Origin: Deltaproteobacteria bacterium
GTDB taxonomy: Bacteria; Desulfobacterota; SM23-61
Length of the DNA: 6,429 nucleotides
Direction: 5' to 3'
NCBI GenBank assembly: GCA_016234425.1
Contig: JACRCA010000205.1
Span: 1 to 6,429 of the forward strand
Positions 1-5,073 of this stretch are shown here, piece by piece. The notes below the pieces were generated by a model. It did no database searches. It was not told where the DNA came from and saw only the letters and a list, made by a program, of their open reading frames with translations. The translations under genes were made by a program, and so were the position numbers. Position 1 is the first letter of the stretch. Every line of letters begins with the position of its first letter.

Positions 1-104
1 GGATTCGCTTAGCTGGAAACCAAACATTCCATTAATTCCCCGTACCCAAGAACTCCATCTCTTCTTAAAATTTTCTGGACCATACCAATCCCATATGACA
101 AACG
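1..104. other. Left-edge stretch with no assignable gene
   Basis: No recognisable gene lies here. One + strand frame is open from base 2 to a TGA at 224-226, about 74 codons with no start needed inside the window. Its second half is simply a translation of the repeat at about 105-228. The first half (codons reading roughly SLSWKPNIPLIPRTQEL) resembles no family I recognise. It could be the 3' end of a gene that enters from the left and was capped by the repeat, or a chance open frame. I cannot tell which from this window. Confidence 0.2.
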
Positions 105-267
105 ATATTGAGATCTCTGTAACACCCACTTTTCTGTCACTCCCGCGAAAGCGGGAGTCCAGAAAGGCCCTGAAAATACTGGATTCCTGCTCCCCGCTTT
201 CGCGAGGACAAGTTTCGCAGGAATGACAAAATCATATCACGCAGGCCTTTTTCAGAGATCTCATATT
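105..267. repeat. MITE-like nested inverted repeat
   Basis: The outer arms are TGAGATCTCTG (109-119) and its exact reverse complement (253-263), each bordered by ATAT (105-108 and 263-266). Inside, the ends 135-150 and 213-228 are inverted copies matching at 14 of 16 bases (TGTCA..TCC.GCGAAA). Within the left arm, 139-158 forms a perfect 8-bp stem capped by a GAAA tetraloop (ACTCCCGC/GCGGGAGT). The right arm holds a second, degenerate copy of the GC-rich core (about 190-207), as if internally duplicated. There is no coding capacity for a transposase. The layout fits a small non-autonomous or REP-like element of the kind that is abundant between genes in deltaproteobacteria. The repeat family name is not known to me. 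Confidence 0.65.
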
Positions 268-273
268 TATTTC

Positions 274-302
274 TTGACAGGCCGGAGGGAAAAATCTATT
301 AT
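274..302 (+). promoter_or_regulatory. Sigma70-type promoter of the cold shock gene
   Basis: TTGACA (274-279) is a perfect -35 hexamer. It is followed by exactly 17 bases and TATTAT (297-302), a 5/6 match to the -10 consensus. Transcription should begin near 308-311. That gives an untranslated leader of about 130 bases before the ATG at 440, similar in style to the long leaders of cspA-type genes. It lies immediately downstream of the MITE-like element. Confidence 0.75.
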
Positions 303-308
303 AAAGAC

Positions 309-439
309 ATAAGGTGCCAAGAGTTTTGGTTGGGGACAGAAACAGGCCGCAAAGCTCTCGATGCTTATGCGGTTTTTTTTTGACTCGGACCTTGGCGCTG
401 GCATCTTATCAATGCCAAAATGAAGGGAGGTGAAAAGTA
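309..439 (+). promoter_or_regulatory. Long structured 5' leader of the cold shock gene
   Basis: Three foldable elements can be read directly. (1) 313-321 (GGTGCCAAG) pairs with 391-399 (CTTGGCGCT) over 9 bp including G-U pairs, enclosing the terminator hairpin. (2) 347-372 is the terminator stem. (3) TGGCAT (399-404) pairs with ATGCCA (412-417) around a 7-base loop, just before the ribosome binding site. Elements 1 and 3 share base 399. TTGGC (392-396) could pair either with GCCAA at 316-320 or with the second GCCAA at 414-418, so alternative folds are possible next to the Shine-Dalgarno. Csp leaders in other bacteria are known to change structure with temperature. That this one does so is inference. 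Confidence 0.5.
347..381 (+). terminator. Intrinsic terminator or attenuator inside the csp leader
   Basis: CCGCAAAGC (347-355) pairs with GCTTATGCGG (363-372) as 9 bp with one bulged A (367) around the loop TCTCGAT. An unbroken run of nine T residues (373-381) follows at once. This is the full signature of a rho-independent terminator, yet it sits between the strong promoter and the csp start codon. Either it attenuates csp transcription, or the first 70 or so bases are released as a small RNA. Confidence 0.7.
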
Positions 440-640
440 ATGCCCAGAGGTCGAGTCAAATGGTTCAATGAGCAAAAGGGGTTTGGATTTATTTCCCAAG
501 AAGGTGGCGATGATTTATTCGTGCACTTCTCATCCATTAAACAAGAAGGATTCAAGGTTCTTCGTGAAGGGGATGAGGTCGAGTTTGAAATCGCCCCAGG
601 AAAGAAGGGCTTACAGGCTGTTGACGTGGTGAAGTGCTAA
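440..640 (+). CDS. csp: Cold shock protein (CspA family)
   Basis: This is a single cold-shock domain of 66 residues, the normal family length. It is a small cytoplasmic OB-fold protein that binds single-stranded RNA and DNA, acts as an RNA chaperone and, in some members, as a transcription antiterminator. The N-terminus GRVKWFNEQKGFGFI carries RNP1 (KGFGFI, residues 13-18), and DLFVHFSSI (25-33) carries RNP2. The domain closes with the usual EGDEVEFEI and KGLQAVDV strands. A textbook Shine-Dalgarno (GGAGGTGA, 426-433) lies 6 bases before the ATG and supports this start. Regulation appears to act through the promoter at 274-302 and the leader with its internal terminator. The paralogue (cspA, cspC, cspE and so on) cannot be assigned from sequence alone, and cold induction is not proven. 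Confidence 0.95.
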   Translation: MPRGRVKWFNEQKGFGFISQEGGDDLFVHFSSIKQEGFKVLREGDEVEFEIAPGKKGLQAVDVVKC

Positions 641-661
641 GAATCCCAAAATCAGACCTTC

Positions 662-694
662 AGACCCCGGGGGAAGATCAAAACCCCGGGGTCT
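662..694 (+). terminator. GC-rich hairpin after csp
   Basis: AGACCCCGGGG (662-672) and CCCCGGGGTCT (684-694) are exact reverse complements. They form an 11-bp stem around an 11-base loop, 22 bases after the csp stop. The tail (CTTCCAAGG) has no T-run, so termination may be weak. It could instead be an mRNA-stabilising end or a partial barrier that lets some transcripts continue into the RRM gene. Confidence 0.55.
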
Positions 695-751
695 CTTCCA
701 AGGATAACGCTCTGTTTGGCCTGGATTATTAGAAAAAATTAAGGAGGGAAA

Positions 752-1024
752 ATGAATACGAAAATCTATGTGGGCAACCTCTCTTCCCAGATAACCGAAC
801 CAGAGCTCAAGAACCACTTCTCTCAGGCCGGAGACGTTGTTTCGGTTAAGATTTTAAAAGACCATCAAACTGGCCAATCGCGGGGATTTGCCTTCGTGGA
901 AATGTCCACCCGCAGGGAAGCCCAGAAGGCCATTTCCATGTTGAATAAGAGAAGTTTTATGGAAAAAGAGTTGCTGGTAAAAGAAGCCAGAGTCCGCCGC
1001 GGTTTCCGCAGGAGAAGCTGGTAG
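752..1024 (+). CDS. RRM-domain RNA-binding protein
   Basis: This 90-residue protein is essentially one RNA recognition motif. RNP2 is IYVGNL (5-10) and RNP1 is RGFAFVEM (44-51), with the aromatic residues Y6, F46 and F48 expected to stack on RNA bases. A short basic tail (RVRRGFRRRSW) ends the protein and could add nonspecific RNA contacts. Bacterial single-RRM proteins of this size occur in cyanobacteria, where several are cold-induced, and in deltaproteobacteria. A strong ribosome binding site (AAGGAGG, 741-747) precedes the ATG. The gene follows csp by 111 bases with a hairpin between them, and its stop is 12 bases before the radical SAM start, so it is probably co-transcribed with that gene. 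No clear promoter of its own is visible. The RNA targets are unknown. Confidence 0.92.
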   Translation: MNTKIYVGNLSSQITEPELKNHFSQAGDVVSVKILKDHQTGQSRGFAFVEMSTRREAQKAISMLNKRSFMEKELLVKEARVRRGFRRRSW

Positions 1025-1036
1025 GGAGGAATCTCC

Positions 1037-2629
1037 ATGGAGGGCTGGATAAGGTCCCAGAGCGACCAGACGAGGAAGAGACGCAGGCTAAGGATTATCA
1101 TCCCGGCATATCCGGCATTCAACATTTACTCACGCGTCGCCCGGCTGACCACCGCCCTGGGCCCGGTGAGCGTGGCCACCTCCGTCCATGATATGGAAGG
1201 ATGGGATGTGGAGGTCATCGATGAAAATAATTACCGGCGAGCGGGGCCCAAAGACGATGCGGGCATGCCGGACCATGCCACCCTGCAGAAGTTGAGGCCA
1301 GCAGATGTCGTGGGCTTCTACGGAGGGTTGACCAGCACGATCCCAAGGCTTTATGAGCTGGCCCGGTTTTACAGGAAACGAGGCATCATGAGGATTGCCG
1401 GTGGGCAGCACTTCATCGAGGAGAACATTACCGAAGCCCTGCAAAGCGGGGTAGACGTGGTGGTGATTGGAGAAGGGGAAGAGACGATCAAGGAACTCCT
1501 GTTGGCCTGCGAAGGGAGACGTCCCCAGAGCGAAATCGCCGGCATTGCTTATTTGGATAAGGATCAGCTGATCCAGACCCGGGAGCGGGCGCCTTTAAGT
1601 GACTTTGACAGGCTGCCTATCCCTGACTTCTCCCTGGTCCGCTACGCCAAAATTAAGATTTACCCGGTAGGACGCGTTCGGGGATGCGGGATGGATTGTG
1701 AGTTTTGCACCGTAAAGGGAAAAGCACGGTATGCCAGTGGGGAACGTCTGATGGAGCAAATTTCTTCCCTTTTTGAGACGCGGGGAGCCAAGCGCTTTTT
1801 CATTGTCGATGATCTTTTTGGTCAGGACCGGCTGGAGACGCTCAGGCTCTGCCAACTGCTCCAAGACTACCAGAAAATGGTCAAGAAGCGATTTAAGATA
1901 ACGGTTCAAATCCGGTTGGACAAAGCTAAGGATGCTGAGCTCCTCCGAACCATGCGCGAGGCAGGAATCAATCAGGTGGCCATCGGATTCGAATCGCCCA
2001 TCGGGGAGGAGCTGAAAGCCATGGACAAGCGGCTAAAGCCCGAAGATATGGTCTCCTTATCCCGGTTGTTTCACAAAGCAGGCTTTCTGGTCCATGGAAT
2101 GTTTATATTTGGGTATCCCCTTACGGAAGGCGCGAATTTCCGGATGCCGGCAAAGGAACGGATCGGACGACTGCGAGAATTCATCAAGCGGGCGCGGGTG
2201 GATACGGTGCAAGTTCTGTTGCCTGTGCCGCTTCCCGGCACGGAGCTGACCCATAGACTTAAGCAGCAGAACAGGATTTATTCCAAGGATTATCTCGGGT
2301 GGGAATACTACGACGGAAACTTTCCGCTCTTTGTTCCTGACGAGCCCATGACCCCAGAAGAAATGCAGGCCTCCATCCGTCTCATCATGGGCAGGTTTTA
2401 TCGATTCAAGCACATGTTTCAAATTGGGTTCAACATCCTTTCCTTCCCTCTACTTTTCTTCTATCTCCACAACCTCAGAAGAGGATGGAGGAAGTGGTAC
2501 CGGATCTGGACGAATAGCGTGACGAGATTCGGTGGGTGGTTGATCCTGCGAAGGTGGTTTTCCGAATTCAAGAAAGATAGCTTCTCCAGCAAGCTTGCGG
2601 AAGCAAAAAAAATGCTTGCCCATTCGTAA
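1037..2629 (+). CDS. B12-binding-domain radical SAM protein, substrate unknown
   Basis: This 530-residue protein has the layout of cobalamin-binding radical SAM enzymes. The N-terminal Rossmann-like B12-binding region (about 18-160) includes RIIIPAYP (19-26), GGQH (122-125) and VVVIGEGEET (141-150). The radical SAM core (about 200-420) has the [4Fe-4S] cluster motif CGMDCEFC, with cysteines 217, 221 and 224 in exact CxxxCxxC spacing, and GFESP (317-321). The cobalamin-ligating DxHxxG motif is absent, as in many class B methylase-like members. The C-terminus (about 455-530) is hydrophobic then strongly basic (hydrophobic stretch 461-478, many R/W after 481), perhaps for membrane or nucleic acid contact. 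GGGAGGA (1024-1030) before the ATG supports this start. The enzyme is probably cytoplasmic and oxygen-sensitive. Family members include methyltransferases and ring-modifying enzymes, and I cannot name the reaction here. Confidence 0.88.
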   Translation: MEGWIRSQSDQTRKRRRLRIIIPAYPAFNIYSRVARLTTALGPVSVATSVHDMEGWDVEVIDENNYRRAGPKDDAGMPDHATLQKLRPADVVGFYGGLTSTIPRLYELARFYRKRGIMRIAGGQHFIEENITEALQSGVDVVVIGEGEETIKELLLACEGRRPQSEIAGIAYLDKDQLIQTRERAPLSDFDRLPIPDFSLVRYAKIKIYPVGRVRGCGMDCEFCTVKGKARYASGERLMEQISSLFETRGAKRFFIVDDLFGQDRLETLRLCQLLQDYQKMVKKRFKITVQIRLDKAKDAELLRTMREAGINQVAIGFESPIGEELKAMDKRLKPEDMVSLSRLFHKAGFLVHGMFIFGYPLTEGANFRMPAKERIGRLREFIKRARVDTVQVLLPVPLPGTELTHRLKQQNRIYSKDYLGWEYYDGNFPLFVPDEPMTPEEMQASIRLIMGRFYRFKHMFQIGFNILSFPLLFFYLHNLRRGWRKWYRIWTNSVTRFGGWLILRRWFSEFKKDSFSSKLAEAKKMLAHS

Positions 2630-2639
2630 CCCAGCATTT
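2610..2639 (+). terminator. Weak hairpin at the end of the radical SAM gene
   Basis: AAATGCT (2610-2616) and AGCATTT (2633-2639) can form a 7-bp stem around a 16-base loop that spans the stop codon. There is no T-run after it, so it is a poor terminator candidate. Transcription may continue into the ACT-domain gene 68 bases downstream. Confidence 0.2.
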
Positions 2640-2697
2640 GGGGAACAAGGCCGTACAAGATTTTCCCTTTATATTTTAGCCGGGAATGGAGTTTGTT

Positions 2698-3258
2698 ATG
2701 AATGACTGGATATTCGTATCGGTAATCGGGCGGGACCGGCCGGGAATCGTGGCCAGCGTTTCGACAGTTCTATACCAGAATCGCTGTAACATCGAAGATC
2801 TTTCCCAGACCGCCATGCGAGGTCAGTTTGCCATGATCCTAATTGCCTCTACCTTGAGGGAGGATGCGCTCAGTGGCTTGCAGAGGGATTTTCAAGAATT
2901 GGCCAGATACCTGGACCTGGACATCAATCTGAAGAAAATTAGGCCAGAAGAATTAGCTCCCTATGATGCCGGAGAGACCGAGCCTTTTATTATCACGGTC
3001 CAAGGAGAAGATCGGCCCGGTCTCGTTTACGGGATCAGCGAGATTTTGGCGGAGCGGGGCATCAACATCACCAATCTGGATGCTCGCGTGGCCCGGCTCG
3101 GCGGGAAGCAGGAGTATATTCAGCTCTTCGAGGTGGACGTCCCCAAGGGTCTCGATCACAGCCTCATACAGGACCGATTGTGGAAGCGAGGGCAGGAGAT
3201 GGGGGTGGCTGTAGATTTGCAGCACCGCGATATTTTCCGGGCGATTAACCGCATATAA
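2698..3258 (+). CDS. Tandem ACT-domain regulatory protein (GcvR-like)
   Basis: The protein has two ACT domains in tandem (about 4-75 and 95-175). Each opens with the same signature: GRDRPGIV at 11-18 and GEDRPGLV at 103-110. ACT domains bind small ligands, usually amino acids, at dimer interfaces. With no catalytic or DNA-binding domain, the layout and 186-residue length match GcvR, the glycine-responsive partner that restrains the GcvA activator in enterobacteria. I chose the ATG at 2698 over the in-frame ATG at 2686 because GGAG (2688-2691) sits 6 bases before it and the family begins close to the first strand. The 2686 start would add MEFV. It precedes a DUF711 gene, matching a known pairing of ACT-domain proteins with UPF0210 proteins in many bacteria and archaea. 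No glycine cleavage genes are in view, so the regulatory target is unknown. Confidence 0.85.
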   Translation: MNDWIFVSVIGRDRPGIVASVSTVLYQNRCNIEDLSQTAMRGQFAMILIASTLREDALSGLQRDFQELARYLDLDINLKKIRPEELAPYDAGETEPFIITVQGEDRPGLVYGISEILAERGINITNLDARVARLGGKQEYIQLFEVDVPKGLDHSLIQDRLWKRGQEMGVAVDLQHRDIFRAINRI

Positions 3259-3266
3259 AAATACAG

Positions 3267-3289
3267 TTTCGAGTTGCGGGTTTCGAGTT
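3267..3289. repeat. Short direct repeat TTTCGAGTT
   Basis: Two exact copies of TTTCGAGTT (3267-3275 and 3281-3289) lie 14 bases apart in the 76-base gap between the ACT-domain gene and the DUF711 fragment. This is probably a scrap of an intergenic repeat. No regulatory role is evident, and the DUF711 start has only a weak ribosome binding site (AAGG at 3318-3321). Confidence 0.4.
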
Positions 3290-3334
3290 TGCAGAAACGG
3301 ACTCCTAATTATCAACTAAGGCAAGACAAAGGCC

Positions 3335-3817
3335 ATGCTCAGTTCTGAAGAAATCATCCGTACGGTGGAGATGCTGAAAAATGAGAACCTGGATGTGCGC
3401 ACCGTTACGCTGGGAATCAGCCTGAGGGATTGCGTCAGTACGGCCACTGCAGACCTTTGCGCCCGGATTCGCCGAAAAATTAAGTATCATGCCCAAGACT
3501 TGGTTTCCACCTGCGATCGGATCTCCCAAAAGTATGGTATTCCCATCGTGAACAAACGTCTGGCGGCAACACCCATTGCCGCCGTGGCCGAGAGCCTGGA
3601 GCGAGAGGATTACCTGACCGTAGCCAGAACCCTCGATCAGGCTGCGGAAGAAGTTGGGGTAAATTTTATCGGCGGGTACTCTGCTTTGGTGCAGAAGGGA
3701 TTCACCAAGGGAGACCGCATTCTGATCGACACGGACCTTTGTGAGGTACGGGGGAAGAATTCCCGCACCCATCACGAGCATAAACAACTAAAATACAGTG
3801 CCAGTGTCAGTGATTAG
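3335..3817 (+). pseudogene. DUF711/UPF0210 family protein, truncated N-terminal third
   Basis: Residues 1 to about 131 match the start of the DUF711 (UPF0210, PFL-like) family: VRTVTLGISLRDC (21-33), YGIPIVNKR (67-75), TPIAAVAES (79-87), and the highly characteristic GVNFIGGYSALVQKGFTKGD (108-127). Family members run to about 450 residues. Here similarity stops after GDRILI (126-131). The final 29 residues look unrelated, and the last six (SASVSD) are encoded by the CAGTGN repeat that also supplies the TAG. No continuation appears in any frame before the convergent ATPase gene. I therefore read it as a 3'-deleted or rearranged remnant. An assembly join or a functional short form is possible. 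The biochemical role of the family is not known to me. It commonly neighbours an ACT-domain protein, as here. Confidence 0.75.
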
Positions 3818-3850
3818 TGTCAGTATTAAAAAAGTATTTTCACTGACACT
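3796..3850. repeat. Repeat-built hairpin between convergent genes
   Basis: Three CAGTGN hexamers run in tandem (3796-3800 with the base after, 3802-3807, 3808-3813). AGTGTCAG recurs 13 bases apart (3803 and 3816). The right side, TCACTGACACT (3840-3850), is the exact reverse complement of AGTGTCAGTGA (3803-3813), and its last 9 bases pair equally with AGTGTCAGT (3816-3824). The fold lies between a + strand gene end (3817) and a - strand gene end (3862), so it may act as a bidirectional terminator. The A/T run sits in the loop and not after the stem, so it is not classical on either strand. Confidence 0.5.
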
Positions 3851-3861
3851 CACACTGAACA

Positions 3862-4953
3862 CTACTTCACTTTCTGTAGATGCAGGGCCTCTTCATCCAA
3901 AATTAAATACACGGCCGATCCTTTTTGCCGAAAATGCTTGGGGTTAGGCTCGTCCACCTGGATTTGATCTCCGCCTTCAATCTCTACCAAATAGCGGGCC
4001 AGAGAGCCCAGGAAAGAGACCTCCTGCACTTTTCCTGATAACCCCTTTTCTTCTCCCTCTTCGGCAAAACGGATCATCTCCGGCCTTAATACTAACCAAA
4101 CTTCTTCGCCCGGCTTATACCCATCCGCAAATCGAAGTGAAATAATAATTCCCGGCATCTTTATCTTTATGGCCTTTTCATCAACCTCCTGCACTTCGCC
4201 CTTTAAAAAATTTGTGGTCCCGATGAAGTCGGCGACAAATGGGGTTCGAGGCCGGCGGTAGATTTCCAACGGCGTGCCGGCTTGTTCTATTTTTCCCTTA
4301 TTCATAATGACAATGGTGTGAGAGATGGACATGGCCTCTTCCTGGTCATGGGTAACGTAGATCGTGGTGAGGCCCAGCCTCTCCTGAAGAGCCCGAATTT
4401 CTCCGCGCATGTAAACCCGGAGCTTGGCGTCCAGATTGCTCAGGGGTTCATCGAAAAGCAAGACCTTGGGCTCGTTGACTAAAACACGGGCGATGGCTAC
4501 CCGCTGCTGCTGCCCACCACTGAGCTGATTGGGACTGCGGTCCTCCAGACCAGAAAGCTGAAGAAGGGCCAGAGCTTGAGCCACCTTCTCTTGAATCGAT
4601 CTGGTGGGTAATTTCTTAATTTTCAACCCATAGGCCACATTTTCGAAAACCGTCATGTGGGGAAAGAGGGCATAGTTCTGGAAGACTGTCCCTGTGGGTC
4701 TCTTGTACGGCGGCAGGTCATTGACCCTTTGCCCATCAATGAATACATCGCCCTGATCCGGCTCATAAAATCCGGCGACGCACCGCAAGACAGTTGTTTT
4801 GCCACAGCCGCTGGGACCCAGGAGGGTGGTAAGCTTCCCAGGGGGAAAATCGAAGGTAAATTCCTTCACCGCGACGACCTGGGTTTTTGCCTTCCCAAAC
4901 CTTTTGGTTATATGTCTTAGAGAAACGTTAATCCCCATGTCTTTGCTTTTCAT
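3862..4953 (-). CDS. ABC importer ATP-binding subunit (PotA/FbpC type)
   Basis: This is the cytoplasmic ATPase that powers a binding-protein-dependent importer. From the longest start (GTG, 4962), the order is Walker A GPSGCGKTT (49-57), Q-loop Q95 in VFQNYALFPHMTV, signature LSGGQQQ (147-153), Walker B LLFDEP (168-173), D-loop NLDAK (176-180) and H-loop H205 in VTHDQEEA. A TOBE-type regulatory domain follows (about 285-362). All catalytic residues are present, and the total of about 363 residues is normal for PotA/FbpC proteins. The start is uncertain. GTG at 4962, ATG at 4953 and ATG at 4938 all lack a good ribosome binding site. I prefer 4953 because the bases further upstream belong to the inverted repeat at 4953-5067, and family N-termini begin just before VSLRHITKRFG. 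The permease gene lies just upstream in the same direction. Iron(III) is the best substrate guess; polyamine, sulfate and phosphonate importers share this fold. Confidence 0.9.
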   Translation of the reverse strand: MKSKDMGINVSLRHITKRFGKAKTQVVAVKEFTFDFPPGKLTTLLGPSGCGKTTVLRCVAGFYEPDQGDVFIDGQRVNDLPPYKRPTGTVFQNYALFPHMTVFENVAYGLKIKKLPTRSIQEKVAQALALLQLSGLEDRSPNQLSGGQQQRVAIARVLVNEPKVLLFDEPLSNLDAKLRVYMRGEIRALQERLGLTTIYVTHDQEEAMSISHTIVIMNKGKIEQAGTPLEIYRRPRTPFVADFIGTTNFLKGEVQEVDEKAIKIKMPGIIISLRFADGYKPGEEVWLVLRPEMIRFAEEGEEKGLSGKVQEVSFLGSLARYLVEIEGGDQIQVDEPNPKHFRQKGSAVYLILDEEALHLQKVK

Positions 4954-5067
4954 TTTCACCACGGAGGCACAGAGAGCACAGAGTTTTTAATGTAATTTAA
5001 TTTATAAAACAGGTTCTTTAATAAAAAAATCCTATTCTCAGTGTCCTCCGTGTCTCTGTGGTGAAAA
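4953..5067. repeat. Inverted repeat between permease and ATPase genes
   Basis: The left arm 4953-4983 (begins TTTTCACCAC) and the right arm 5037-5067 (ends GTGGTGAAAA) are inverted copies matching at 25 of 31 bases. They flank an AT-rich loop of about 53 bases. The arms resemble the TTCACCACAGAGACACAGAG-type intergenic repeat common in deltaproteobacterial genomes. The left arm reaches the ATPase start codon and supplies its GTG GTG AAA upstream codons. The right arm ends 6 bases before the permease stop. In the shared transcript it would form a long imperfect stem between the two genes. Confidence 0.7.
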
Positions 5068-5073
5068 TTTCTT

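Noticed and set aside
1..27. Minus-strand ATG at 27 giving nine codons (MFGFQLSES) to the left edge
   Set aside because: Too short to judge, with no convincing ribosome binding site or promoter upstream on that strand.
143..156. CCCGCGAAAGCGGG as a CRISPR-type repeat
   Set aside because: There is a single palindromic unit with one degenerate partner and no regularly spaced array. It fits an interspersed inverted repeat instead.
341..372. Resemblance of GCCGCAAAGCT to the GACGCAAAGCC segment of the GEMM c-di-GMP riboswitch
   Set aside because: The rest of the aptamer is missing: no tetraloop-capped first stem, no receptor-like second stem, and the segment is used in the terminator hairpin. 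The match is too short to support a riboswitch call.
380..409. Possible second promoter (TTGACT, 18 bases, TCTTAT) upstream of csp
   Set aside because: The -10 match is only 4 of 6, and the expected start would fall almost on the ribosome binding site. The promoter at 274-302 is far better.
2605..2612. Run of eight A residues near the end of the radical SAM gene as a frameshift site
   Set aside because: It lies seven codons before the stop, with no stimulatory structure at the right spacing and no useful extension in another frame.
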